Positions 1 through 8,400 of a stretch of DNA of 64,000 bases are shown here, piece by piece; within the stretch, counting starts at the first letter, position 1, and every line of letters starts with the position of its first letter. Below the pieces are notes generated by a model, which saw only the letters and a list, made by a program, of their open reading frames with translations, made no database searches and had not been told where the DNA came from. This DNA comes from GCA-020343675 sp964462945 (GTDB lineage: Bacteria; Planctomycetota; Phycisphaerae; Sedimentisphaerales; Anaerobacaceae). The stretch spans positions 1 to 64,000 of the forward strand of contig CAYWZW010000020.1 in NCBI GenBank assembly GCA_964462945.1, in the 5' to 3' direction. Made by a program: the position numbers and the translations under genes.

Positions 1-1964
1 TCCATTTTTGGAACGGAGAGGTCCAGCTTCAGCGGCGTCCCGCCCTGCGCCGGAATCCGCCAGATTTCACTGCTCGCGATACCGGTTGCATCGCTTCCCC
101 CAAAGTTTGCTGCCTGGGCGATGATGTAACGGCCGTCCCCCGTCCACCTCATCCTGTAATACGGCGCCGAACCGCGAAATAGCTCCCGCGGCTCCCCTCC
201 GTTGAGGGACACGGTCTTTACCGCGTGGTCCACCTGGAACACTACTTCCCGGCCGTCCGGCGAGAGGTCGTAGTGCATGTTCCCTTCCTTGGCAACTTCC
301 GAATCCTCGCCGGTGTCGAGGTTGCGTTTCATGAGGATTGGCCCCACCCTCCCGAATACCAGGGTCTTCCCATCCGGGCAGAGCTTGGGGTTCATGCCAT
401 GACCTGGCAACTTAGTGATCTCGCTTGTTTCAGTGTCAATTCGGAAGATTCCACTGTCCGCCTCCGTCCACCCGACCGCGAGAACGGAACGGCCGTCCGG
501 CGCCCAGGAGATCTGCTCAACGTGACGAAGACGCGGCGACAGAGAGCGCTCTTCCCCGGTTGCGGCGGACCGGATCATGAGGATGTTGTTTCCGATACCG
601 ACGGCGCCCGGACGTGAAAGGTAGAGCAGGTTCCTGCCGTCGGGTGACCATGTTACCAGTGTCGGTAGGCCGGTATACCGCGTCGCGACCGGCGCGGGTG
701 GCACGAGTACCTTACCGGTTTCAAGGTCGACCTCACCGTTGTAGAGGCGACCTGAAGAGGTGCTAGTCCTGTAATAAAAGGAGCCGTCGGGTGCAAAGCC
801 AAGAACCCCCCAACCATCAGAGCCGAAGTCCTTTTTCAGCAGTTCTGGTTCTCCTTGCTGCTTCCCCCCGGCGATGTGGGCGGTCCAGATGTCCCACGTC
901 CCCGAGCGGTCGCTGAGGAAGACAAGGCTTCTCCCGTCCGGCGTCCATCGAAGCAGTTCATCCTGCGCGGGATGCCCGGCAACCACGACCTCATCCCGGC
1001 CATCGGCGGTCATCAGGAAGACGTCGGCATGGCGTGGGCTGCCCTCACCCACGGAACTGAACGCGACAAATCGCCCATCGGGCGAGAAACGGGCTATTCG
1101 AAACGAGAGATCGCCCCAAGTAATACTCCTCAGAACGCGCACCGAGCCTTCCGCTGTCGAGATCAGCGTCAGTTCAGACCTGTTGCGAACTGCAAGGATG
1201 GACCCTGCGTCAGGCGACCAGTCCAAGGGTCCGACGTAAGAGTCTTTCTGACTGTAGAGTGTGCGAAGGCCCGAACCATCCAGATTTCTAATCCGCAGTT
1301 GATAGACCCGGTCGCTATTGTCCCTCATACCCCAGTTGTATGCGATTTGTTTCCCGTCGCGTGAGAACGCTTGGCTGTGGAGGGCGTTCTCAGTCCAGGG
1401 CCCCCTATTTGTGATTCGGCTCCTCTGTCCGCTGGCAACTTCGAACTGGACCACGTCACCCGTGCCCCAGTCTATACCTCTGATGCACTTGCCATCCGCG
1501 GTCAAGACCCCACCGACGCCGGAGGCGTCTGCGAGAACCCGGCGTGTGACGAGTCCCCCGGCAGCACCGGGACCGCCAAGTGCCGCCAGCCTCACCCGCG
1601 CCTGCGCTACAATCTCGGACTGATCGGCAAAGTCGCGCACTACACTCTCGTAGGCTTTGCGGGCCTCTGCAGTGCCCAATTTTTCATAGCACAGTCCGAT
1701 ATGTAGTTGAGCCTTTGCCGCGACCAGACGGTCCTTGGGAAAGTCTTTAAGGACACGCTCGTAAACCTTGATGGCCGCTTCCAGATCCCCGTTGACTTCT
1801 TCTTTGTACAGGCCGGACTGAAGAAGCACTCCGGCGTTCTGCTGGGCGTATCCCGATGAGACCACCACAAACATCAGCGCAAACACAACACCCGCGATCC
1901 ATTGAAGTTTCATGTCTGTTCTTTTTCGCTTTGCATTTTTTATGAGTTGTGTGCTTACTCTCAT
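1..1964 (-). CDS. Exported TPR plus PD40 (WD40-like) beta-propeller protein, 3' end missing
   Basis: The frame is open from the start codon to the window edge, about 654 codons, so the C-terminus lies outside. The N-terminus has a signal peptide (a basic stretch, then a hydrophobic core around residues 20-37 ending in SSGYAQQ). Residues about 40-115 look like tetratricopeptide repeats (DLEAAIKVYERVLKDFP, then IGLCYEKLGTAEAARKAYE-like units). The rest is a chain of TolB/PD40 blades with the recurring pattern SPDGR/APDGR followed by a hydrophobic strand. The start at 1964 is chosen over the ATG at 1913 because it has AAGGAG eight bases upstream. The function is probably protein binding at the periplasmic or outer face; no enzymatic motif is seen. 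Its promoter region carries an 11-bp repeat array next to a two-component system, so it is a likely target of that system. Confidence 0.8.
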   Translation of the reverse strand, partial: MRVSTQLIKNAKRKRTDMKLQWIAGVVFALMFVVVSSGYAQQNAGVLLQSGLYKEEVNGDLEAAIKVYERVLKDFPKDRLVAAKAQLHIGLCYEKLGTAEARKAYESVVRDFADQSEIVAQARVRLAALGGPGAAGGLVTRRVLADASGVGGVLTADGKCIRGIDWGTGDVVQFEVASGQRSRITNRGPWTENALHSQAFSRDGKQIAYNWGMRDNSDRVYQLRIRNLDGSGLRTLYSQKDSYVGPLDWSPDAGSILAVRNRSELTLISTAEGSVRVLRSITWGDLSFRIARFSPDGRFVAFSSVGEGSPRHADVFLMTADGRDEVVVAGHPAQDELLRWTPDGRSLVFLSDRSGTWDIWTAHIAGGKQQGEPELLKKDFGSDGWGVLGFAPDGSFYYRTSTSSGRLYNGEVDLETGKVLVPPAPVATRYTGLPTLVTWSPDGRNLLYLSRPGAVGIGNNILMIRSAATGEERSLSPRLRHVEQISWAPDGRSVLAVGWTEADSGIFRIDTETSEITKLPGHGMNPKLCPDGKTLVFGRVGPILMKRNLDTGEDSEVAKEGNMHYDLSPDGREVVFQVDHAVKTVSLNGGEPRELFRGSAPYYRMRWTGDGRYIIAQAANFGGSDATGIASSEIWRIPAQGGTPLKLDLSVPKM

Positions 1965-2010
1965 TTTTTTTCTCCTTAATCTTTTTAGTTACTCATAAAG
2001 TTCCCAACTG

Positions 2011-2034
2011 TCAACACCTAAAGCTTTCTATCAT
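2011..2034 (-). other. Possible 7-residue leader ORF with duplicated ribosome binding site
   Basis: ATG followed by six codons (peptide MIESFRC) and TGA, preceded by GGAGAAAAAAAATGA. The same block, an AAGGAG-type Shine-Dalgarno with eight As and ATGA, recurs 70 bp downstream at the start of the exported TPR/PD40 gene. It may be a translated leader or simply a duplicated initiation region. Nothing in the peptide suggests a classical attenuator. Confidence 0.3.
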
Positions 2035-2140
2035 TTTTTTTCTCCTTTCTTTTTTCAGCCGCCAATAAAATCGACCAATTGTCGGAACCATATTGGTTTA
2101 CATCTGGAGAAAATTATACCGGACAGAGCTTTCCGATACG

Positions 2141-2190
2141 TGAAGGCCAAATGAAGTCTTGATGAAGTCTTGATGAAGTTTTGGTGAAGT
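2141..2190. promoter_or_regulatory. Array of five 11-bp direct repeats (TGAAGT), probable response-regulator operator
   Basis: TGAAG(G/T) begins at 2141, 2152, 2163, 2174 and 2185, exactly 11 bp apart, and the inner units share ATGAAGTCTTG almost perfectly. Eleven-bp spacing puts every unit on the same face of the helix and is the hallmark of OmpR/PhoB-family binding sites. The array sits between the end of a PhoB-type regulator gene and the divergent-in-function, same-strand TPR/PD40 gene, so it probably controls the latter. The hexamer differs from the TGTTAG Pho boxes further along. Confidence 0.65.
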
Positions 2191-2199
2191 TTGACTTAT

Positions 2200-2879
2200 T
2201 TAAGCGGTGAACTTGTATCCCATGCCTCGCACGCCGATGATGTGCTTCGGACTCGCCGGGTCGTCTTCGATTTTCTTCCGCAGGTGACCGACGTGAGTAT
2301 CCACGGTCTTGGGTAATACATACACACCCCTGCCCCAGACCTCATCCAGAATGGTGGAACGATCCAGGACCTGGTCTTTATGCTTAATAAGAAATCCGAT
2401 TAAGGAAAACTCAAGCGAGGTCAAATAGACCGGCTGTCCCTTTTTTTTCACTTCATACTTTTTAAAATCGATTTCCACGTCGCCGAAGCGGCAAACATCG
2501 ATCTGTCCCTGAGTACCCTTGACCCGCCTTAGAATGGCTTTTACACGGGCAAGAAGCTCACGCGGGCTGAAAGGCTTGGTGACATAATCGTCCGCACCCA
2601 GCTCCAGTCCCACGACCTTGTCAATCTCCTGGCTCTTGGCGGTCAACATCAGGATGGGTGTCTGCACGCGGGCCTGACGCAGTTGTCTGCAGAGCTCGAA
2701 ACCGTCCATCTTCGGCAGCATAATATCAAGAATAATCAGGTCATGTCCCTTCTCTTTTGCTATTTCGAGTCCCTTGAGCCCGTCCGTTGCGGTTTCAATT
2801 TCATATCCCTCAAGGCCGAGGTCATCGGTCAACGCCATCAGGATACTTTCCTCATCCTCGATGATAAGGTTTTTTCCAT
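2200..2879 (-). CDS. OmpR/PhoB-family response regulator, reading frame shifted near its start
   Basis: Receiver domain (phosphoacceptor Asp in LIILDIMLPKMDG, conserved Lys in DDYVTKPFSPREL) followed by a winged-helix DNA-binding domain ending in GVRGMGYKFTA. The first in-frame ATG, at 2838, would remove beta-1 and the acidic pocket. The lost segment is present: in the frame that joins the body, the codons read KNLIIEDEESIL, typical of a receiver N-terminus, but the only plausible start (ATG at 2879, two bases before the kinase stop codon) is in another frame. Seven As at 2870-2875 instead of the six present would join them into one protein beginning MEKNLIIEDEES. Either an assembly indel, a real mutation or -1 slippage on the A run explains this. 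It is the partner of the upstream kinase and the likely reader of the TGAAGT array. Confidence 0.8.
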
Positions 2880-2880
2880 T

Positions 2881-5022
2881 TCATTGAACCTCCGTCAATT
2901 CAAGTGGAAGCCTTATTGAAAAAGTGCTGCCTCGGCCCGGCTCGCTTTCGACGTGTACAGTCCCATGATGGGCTTGTACAATTTGTTTGACCAAAGTCAG
3001 CCCAAGCCCGCTTCCTTTGACTGTTCGCGTCAGCTCATCCCCGCCGCGATAGAAGCGTTCAAAAACTCTATCGATTTCTTCCGGCTGGATGCCGACACCG
3101 AAGTCCTGAACGGCAATAATCAGATACTGATTTTCCGTAAATCCGCGCACGCAAACTTTTTTGGCTCCTGCGGAATATTTGATGCCGTTATCAATCAAAT
3201 TTGTAATTGCCTGGATGATTGCAGCACGGTCCGCCTGAATGGATGGCAGGGACTTGTCAAATTCCGCCTCAACCGTAAATCCTTCATGACGCACCTGCTG
3301 TTGAATCGTCGAAACGAGCTCTTCCAATAGCGGGCCCATCTCAACCGTCTCAAACTCAAATTCCTTCTTACCTTCCTCCATCTTGGCAAAATCCAAAATG
3401 TTGTCGATGAGCAACGAAAGTCTCTCGCTTTGTTCCAAAAGAACATCATAGTACCGTTGGCGGCGTTCTTCAGAAGGGACCCGGCCTGTTTGAAGCATCT
3501 CCGACAACTGCCGGATGCTTGTTAAAGGACTTTTGAATTCGTGGGAAACGGTCGAGACAAAATCCGATTTCATCTTTCCCAGCTCGATCTCGTGGCTGAC
3601 GATGCGAATCGTCAGGGTCAGGCCAAATATCAGAATACCCGCCAGAAGGACAAACATATAAAGATAGATACCGCGTCGTGACGTGAGAAGCGTTTCAAAA
3701 AGAGGCGGATTCTGTTGATAGAAATCAAGAGACCACGGCGGAAAGTTCCCGATAAAATTCGTTCTCGCGGTCATGGGAGCCGGTGCCGAGATATCCGACT
3801 TCAAGATTTCCACACCATCCCTGTCTCTTAAAATCCAGCGGATATTCTCGGGGGAGACCTGCTGCCGGATTGCCGGCTGGAGAAGATGAGTCTTGATTTG
3901 TTCAGAATTGAGCAGAAGCCCCCACATCCCGGCAACCTGTTTTCCATTTCCTTCCCGCTCGCCCAGGATGGAAACAAGATACGTGTAACCCCCGATGTCT
4001 AATGTGTATCGCCTGAGGACATTACCTGTATTTTCCATCTTTCGAGGAACTCTCGCCAGTAAATTAGGCGCGGCATTCTCCTGGAATGTAAGCAGCCTTT
4101 CCGTGATTCCTTTTTGCCTCTCTTGCTCGCTCTTCAACGTTTCAAATGAGCTTCGGTATGGCAGCATGGCCTCATCTTGCGAAAAGATTTCATCAACCGA
4201 TTCTTCAATCTGTCGAGTAAAAAATTCATACTGAGATTTTTCCAGAGTCCATCGCCTCTGTATCAGTTCCCGGTATAAACGAATAAATGTCTCAACGGCA
4301 CTGGCGGTATCATCGATTGCACGAAATAAATCGCCGAGTTCGAATTGCGCGACTAATCCAGATGGCATACCATTGGCCAATCGTATATCGCCATAGTCCT
4401 GTGCGATTGCCTTATAGGATTTTGTGGCGTCGGGGAGGAGGTTGGATTTCTTCTGAACTCTGGCAATTGCATGTAGCGCTTCGGTTTTAACAAGGTCGTT
4501 GGAAACCTGAGCAAACACCTCTTGATAGCTGGACAGGGCTTCCTGATAACGCTTCTGTTGAAATTCATATTGCTGACCGTCCAACAAGGCGGATGGTAAC
4601 GGTTGAGCAGGCAATGATTCTGTACTCCCGCCGGCAAGAAAAAGGAGCTTTGCAAGGGGAAGTTGAATGCGTTCGGCGTTTTCAAATAAGAAAATTTCTT
4701 CGACGAGAAGCTGTTCCCCTTTTAGCCGCTCAAGCGAACGTAGAACGGCTGAATCCCACTGGGGCGTTTCGAGATTCGCGATGGAATCGAGAAAGGCTCC
4801 TTCCACCGCTGAAATCTTTGCACTAATTGACTCGGCAATCTGTTGAGCAATTTTATTGTGTTCGTTCAGCCGCTCTTTTTCTAACAATGCAATATCATTC
4901 TGAATGCCGCGGAATGCAAGATAACCTAAAAGCAGGCTTGGCAATCCAATCCCCAGAAAAAAATGGAGAAGTATTTTTCTGCGCCTGAGAATTGATGTTT
5001 CCATATCCGATATTGGTAACAT
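2881..5022 (-). CDS. Membrane sensor histidine kinase with TPR-like extracytoplasmic region
   Basis: 713 residues. One membrane helix near residues 18-38 and a second near 455-476 bracket an extracytoplasmic region of about 400 residues that contains TPR-like helices (QKRYQEALSSYQEVFAQV and following). There is no recognisable HAMP or PAS domain. The cytoplasmic part is a complete kinase: H box FVSTVSHEFKSPLTS, N box ITNLIDNGIKYS, G1 box VQDFGVGI, G2 box GSGLGLTLVKQIV. It is co-transcribed with the response regulator that follows directly. The signal is unknown; its position beside the pst operon is suggestive, but a separate PhoR is present further along. A start at METSILRRRK (six codons in) is equally possible. 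Confidence 0.85.
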   Translation of the reverse strand: MLPISDMETSILRRRKILLHFFLGIGLPSLLLGYLAFRGIQNDIALLEKERLNEHNKIAQQIAESISAKISAVEGAFLDSIANLETPQWDSAVLRSLERLKGEQLLVEEIFLFENAERIQLPLAKLLFLAGGSTESLPAQPLPSALLDGQQYEFQQKRYQEALSSYQEVFAQVSNDLVKTEALHAIARVQKKSNLLPDATKSYKAIAQDYGDIRLANGMPSGLVAQFELGDLFRAIDDTASAVETFIRLYRELIQRRWTLEKSQYEFFTRQIEESVDEIFSQDEAMLPYRSSFETLKSEQERQKGITERLLTFQENAAPNLLARVPRKMENTGNVLRRYTLDIGGYTYLVSILGEREGNGKQVAGMWGLLLNSEQIKTHLLQPAIRQQVSPENIRWILRDRDGVEILKSDISAPAPMTARTNFIGNFPPWSLDFYQQNPPLFETLLTSRRGIYLYMFVLLAGILIFGLTLTIRIVSHEIELGKMKSDFVSTVSHEFKSPLTSIRQLSEMLQTGRVPSEERRQRYYDVLLEQSERLSLLIDNILDFAKMEEGKKEFEFETVEMGPLLEELVSTIQQQVRHEGFTVEAEFDKSLPSIQADRAAIIQAITNLIDNGIKYSAGAKKVCVRGFTENQYLIIAVQDFGVGIQPEEIDRVFERFYRGGDELTRTVKGSGLGLTLVKQIVQAHHGTVHVESEPGRGSTFSIRLPLELTEVQ

Positions 5023-5037
5023 AAACCTTGTGTAAAA

Positions 5038-5235
5038 TCAACCAGAATCCGCCACGGACTCTATGTCCACGCCGGCCTCATCGATCTCCTTCTTAGCCTC
5101 CGGCGGTGCTATCACATAGAACCGCTTTTCGATCACATAGCCCAGACTGTACTCGAATTCCAGTTTCTTCTCTCTCTGGGCGGCAACGATGTCTTCATAC
5201 TGCTTCCGTGTGACCACATGAGGGCCGAACGACTC
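5038..5235 (-). pseudogene. 5'-truncated gene fragment (C-terminal ~65 residues)
   Basis: An open frame without a credible start that encodes a protein-like tail: PHVVTRKQYEDIVAAQREKK, then YSLGYVIEKRFYVIAPPE, and ends with a TGA at 5038. Composition and amphipathic pattern look like real coding sequence, but the N-terminal part stops abruptly at about 5235, where an oppositely oriented fragment begins. I do not recognise the family. Confidence 0.35.
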
Positions 5236-5519
5236 TAATAAAGGAAGAGATAAAAGGGCTTACGGACGAAGAGATAAACAACAAACTTGTGGATTTCCTG
5301 AAGCCCATACGGGGGCTCGCTAGGTTCTACAATACGCTCCAGTGGGACAATAAAGACCCCGCATACTACGGAAAGACCGTTACCCCGAAAGACGCGGATA
5401 AGGTCCTGATGCGGTGGAAGGTGTCGGATAACGAATACCGAGTCATCTTCGGCGATCTTCATACCCAAACCGTCACCGCTGAAGCCCTGGCCAATCTCGA
5501 AAAGAATCTGCCGAAATAA
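5236..5519 (+). pseudogene. Small unknown gene or 5'-truncated fragment (DFLKPIRGLARFYNTL...)
   Basis: The frame is open from about 5236 to a TAA at 5517-5519 and encodes EEIKGLTDEEINNKLVDFLK, then RFYNTLQWDNKDPAYYGK, ending ALANLEKNLPK. The only start candidate is a GTG at 5289 without a good ribosome binding site, although coding-like sequence extends upstream of it to the junction with the minus-strand fragment. A strong terminator follows 31 bp downstream, which argues that the gene was once expressed. Family not recognised; a real 76-residue protein remains possible. Confidence 0.4.
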
Positions 5520-5550
5520 CCTGTCAGACACAGGCACAATAGACACACCA

Positions 5551-5578
5551 GGCTGAGCTCACGTAGCTCAGCCTTTTT
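5551..5578 (+). terminator. Rho-independent terminator
   Basis: A perfect 9-bp stem (GGCTGAGCT / AGCTCAGCC) with a 5-base loop, followed by TTTTT. It lies just after the small plus-strand gene or fragment. The stem is also palindromic for the other strand, but only the plus strand has the T tract. Confidence 0.85.
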
Positions 5579-6037
5579 CGTGGCAACCGGCAAATCAGGA
5601 CGGCCCGGCGGTCTTGTTTCCAAAGAAATTCGCACGGATCCTGAAGAACTCATGTGAACTTTCCATCATGGGTAGGAGTCGTGGCGGAGCTCGTCAATTC
5701 GCCTATTCCTTCACCCCGTGCAGCAGCAGGTCGGCGATTTCTATCGGGGCTGATGGGTCGGAGTGACGGCGGCCCGGGAGGAGCGACGGTCGCGATCGAC
5801 ATTTGTGTATGCGCCTTGCTCGTCAGATTTGGCGCAAAGTGCTCTAATATCGCCCAAGAGGTCGTACCGGACATCGAATCCGAAATTTGCTGAACATTTT
5901 CCAAAGATGCTCACTGCTGAGGGCCACCCGTAGAACACAGGCCAGGCTTAAGTTCATAAGTCATCAGTCAACAGCGTGGAGCGTGCACGCTAAACCCCGC
6001 CTGCCATCGGTCGGGCAGGTACGTGAACGAAAGCACC
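5579..6037. other. Intergenic region without a supportable gene
   Basis: Overlapping open frames exist on both strands (for example a 79-codon frame at 5654-5893), but none has a good ribosome binding site, recognisable motif or consistent codon use. Together with the two truncated fragments to its left, it looks like a decayed or rearranged segment between the two-component system and phoU. Confidence 0.4.
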
Positions 6038-6703
6038 CTATTTGTAATCCTCCGTCTTGTGCCTGACGATCTCGCCATCGATCATGTAAATTACATCCTC
6101 GGCTATATTGGTGGCGTGGTCGGCTATTCGCTCCAAATGCCGCGAGGCCGACAGCAGATGAATCAGGGAACTCATGTGCTCGGGATGCTTGGCAATCGCC
6201 TCCTGAACTCTCAAGTACGCTTGACGATTCATATCGTCTATGGCATCGTCGCTCATACAGACTTCGTGAGCAAGCTCGGAGCTCAGATTCACCAGCGCAT
6301 CCAGGCTCTTGTTTAACATCGCTTCGGTTTTCTCTGACATCTCCACGAAATCGAAAGATACATTGACCTCGGGCTGACCGGCCAGGTAAGAGGACCTTTC
6401 TGCAATGTTCACCGCCAGGTCGCCGATACGCTCAAGATCGTTGTTGATTTTCAGCACCGCCACGATGAAGCGAAGGTCGGCGGCCACGGGCTGATGCAGA
6501 GCGAGTATCTTCAAACACTCTTCCTCAACTTCGACTTCCGTGCGGTCTATTTGAACATCCTCGTCTATGATCTTTCGAGCCAGAGCCGCATCTCGGGTTT
6601 CAATCGAGCGTATGGCCTCATGGACCGTCATCTCGACGCGCGCCCCAAGACTCAGGATTTTCTTTTTCAGGTTCTCAATTTCCCGCTGCAAGTGTTTGGG
6701 CAT
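6038..6703 (-). CDS. phoU: Phosphate signalling complex protein PhoU
   Basis: 221 residues, the usual length for the family, built of two PhoU repeats: each has the E..ALxR-type helix and the metal-cluster-like motif DxxxD/E (EDVQIDRTEVEVEEE, and AIDDMNRQAYLRVQEAI in the second half), with NDLERIGDLAVNIAE and RHLERIADHATNIAEDVIYM as the matching signature helices. PhoU links the Pst transporter to the PhoR sensor and damps kinase output when phosphate is plentiful. It is the last gene of the pst operon, 42 bp after pstB, with GGGAG seven bases before the ATG. Confidence 0.95.
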   Translation of the reverse strand: MPKHLQREIENLKKKILSLGARVEMTVHEAIRSIETRDAALARKIIDEDVQIDRTEVEVEEECLKILALHQPVAADLRFIVAVLKINNDLERIGDLAVNIAERSSYLAGQPEVNVSFDFVEMSEKTEAMLNKSLDALVNLSSELAHEVCMSDDAIDDMNRQAYLRVQEAIAKHPEHMSSLIHLLSASRHLERIADHATNIAEDVIYMIDGEIVRHKTEDYK

Positions 6704-6745
6704 TTTTGAACTCCCGTGACTTCTCGGTATCTCAGAGTCACCCTA

Positions 6746-7501
6746 TTAACCAAATCTTCCGGTAATATAGTCTTCGGTCATTTTCTTTTGCGGTTTGGTG
6801 AAGATCTGCTTGGTCGGGCCCGTTTCGATGAGCCGTCCTTCATACAGGAAGGCCGTAAGGTCGGACACTCGGGCCGCCTGTTGCATATTGTGCGTCACGA
6901 TGACAATGGTATAGTCGCGACGAAGCTCGTCAATGAGGTCTTCGATTTTGGCCGTGGCTTTGGGGTCAAGCGCGGAACACGGCTCATCCATGAGCAAGAC
7001 TTCGGGTTCCAGGGCCAGGGCCCGTGCAATGCACAGCCGCTGCTGCTGGCCGCCGGACAGGCTTATTCCCGGCCTGTCAAGGATATCCTTGACCTCGTTC
7101 CACAAGCCTGCAGCTCGCAGGGGTTGTTCCAGCCGTTCATCCATATTCTTCTTTTTGACCTGTTGAAGTCTAAGTCCGGCCAGAACATTTTCTCTGATAG
7201 TCATTACCGGAAAAGGATTGGGTTTTTGAAAAACCATTCCCACCTTTTTTCGCACCTGCACGGGATTAACGCCGGCTTCATAGATGTCAAAGCCGTCGAG
7301 CAGCACCTTTCCCCGGACTTTCGCCTGGCGAGTGACCTCATGCATCCGGTTCAGACAGCGAATGAAGGTCGTTTTTCCGCATCCTGACGGACCAATAATG
7401 GCGGTTGCCTGTTTTTCGTGAATCGACATTGTTACGTCTTCGAGCACTTTGGCGTCGCCAAACCAGGCATCGAGATTTTCAACCTGTATCTTGGTCACCA
7501 T
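6746..7501 (-). CDS. pstB: Phosphate ABC transporter ATP-binding protein PstB
   Basis: 251 residues. Walker A GPSGCGKTT, Q loop FQKPNPFP (the PFP context is typical of PstB), signature LSGGQQQRLCIARAL, Walker B VLLMDEPCSALDP and switch His in VTHNMQQAAR. It energises uptake of inorganic phosphate through PstC and PstA at the inner membrane. It overlaps the end of pstA by 7 bp and has GGAG six bases before the ATG, so the two are translationally coupled. Confidence 0.96.
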   Translation of the reverse strand: MVTKIQVENLDAWFGDAKVLEDVTMSIHEKQATAIIGPSGCGKTTFIRCLNRMHEVTRQAKVRGKVLLDGFDIYEAGVNPVQVRKKVGMVFQKPNPFPVMTIRENVLAGLRLQQVKKKNMDERLEQPLRAAGLWNEVKDILDRPGISLSGGQQQRLCIARALALEPEVLLMDEPCSALDPKATAKIEDLIDELRRDYTIVIVTHNMQQAARVSDLTAFLYEGRLIETGPTKQIFTKPQKKMTEDYITGRFG

Positions 7502-8400
7502 GAAGCTCTCCAGTGTAATTTATCGCGCAGCCAGATCGCAGTTCCGTTCAAAAGGAGCATGATAAACAACAAGACGATTATTCCTGCGGCGGCATTCGTA
7601 TGGAAAGCGGACTGCGGCCTGGAAATCCAGTTGAAAATCTGAATCGGCAAAGCCGTGAAAGGGCTTCGCAACGAATCGGGGAGAAAGGCCACGTATGTCA
7701 ATGCCCCGATAGTAATTAAGGGCGCAGTTTCTCCGATGGCACGGGCCAGGGCCAGAATAACGCCTGTCAAAATCCCCGGCAGCCCCATGGGCAAGACGAC
7801 CCGTCGAATCGTCTGCCAGCGGTCGGCCCCCAGTGCATAGCAGGCTTCCCGCAGGGACAGGGGGATGGTCCGAAGAGCTTCTCTTGACGCCATGATCACC
7901 ATCGGCAGCAACAATAACGCTAATGTTGCCGCACCAGCCAGCAGGCTGCGATCCAGGGCCAGCGTGCGGACGAACAGCTCGAGCCCAAGCAACCCGTAAA
8001 TAATTGATGGGACGCCCGCCAGGTTGCTGATATTGATCTCAATGATTGATGTCACCCAGTTGGGTCTTGCATACTCTTCCAGATAAACGGCTGCCCCAAC
8101 GCCCAGGGGGATAGCAATGAGGGTAGTCAGTCCCATCAGGTAGATACTGCCGACCAGCGAGGGCAGCAGACCCGCATCTTCGGGTTTGCGTGAAGGATAG
8201 CTGGTAAGAAAATCCCACCTTAAGCGCGGCAAGCCGTCCGCAAATGCTTTCCCGATCAGGACGATTAACAGCAACAAAGGCAGCAGCATCGCCAGAAGAC
8301 ATATCGCCTTGAATGCACGCTCGGGGCTCAGAGGGCTTTGAGAAAGCTCCTTAAAATATTTTTCTCTGTCCGCGGAAGTGATATTACTATTGTTTTTCAG
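7495..8400 (-). CDS. pstA: Phosphate ABC transporter permease PstA, probable CTG start
   Basis: Six-helix binding-protein-dependent permease with the cytoplasmic EAA loop SLREACYALGADRWQTIRRV and the PstA-typical YLEEYARPNWVTSIIEINISNLAGVPSI in two pieces. The first in-frame ATG (8289) falls inside membrane helix 1. Coding sequence continues upstream for 37 codons (KNNSNITSADREKYFKELSQ and on) to CTG at 8400, which has AAGGAG seven bases before it and overlaps the pstC stop codon. No ATG, GTG or TTG lies in that stretch, so a CTG start or an undetected frameshift is likely. The product would be 301 residues, normal for PstA. Confidence 0.9.
   Translation of the reverse strand: MKNNSNITSADREKYFKELSQSPLSPERAFKAICLLAMLLPLLLLIVLIGKAFADGLPRLRWDFLTSYPSRKPEDAGLLPSLVGSIYLMGLTTLIAIPLGVGAAVYLEEYARPNWVTSIIEINISNLAGVPSIIYGLLGLELFVRTLALDRSLLAGAATLALLLLPMVIMASREALRTIPLSLREACYALGADRWQTIRRVVLPMGLPGILTGVILALARAIGETAPLITIGALTYVAFLPDSLRSPFTALPIQIFNWISRPQSAFHTNAAAGIIVLLFIMLLLNGTAIWLRDKLHWRASW

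Noticed and set aside
2881..5022. TPR-sensor kinase considered as a second PhoR
   Set aside because: It has no HAMP or PAS domain, a very different sensor region and a different neighbouring operator; a better PhoR is at 12744-14516.
5020..5036. CATAAA and TGTAAA 11 bp apart near the start of the TPR-sensor kinase
   Set aside because: Two weak units overlapping the start codon; expected by chance in AT-rich sequence.
5650..5904. Overlapping frames of 79 and 84 codons on opposite strands
   Set aside because: No ribosome binding site, low-complexity composition and no recognisable motif on either strand.
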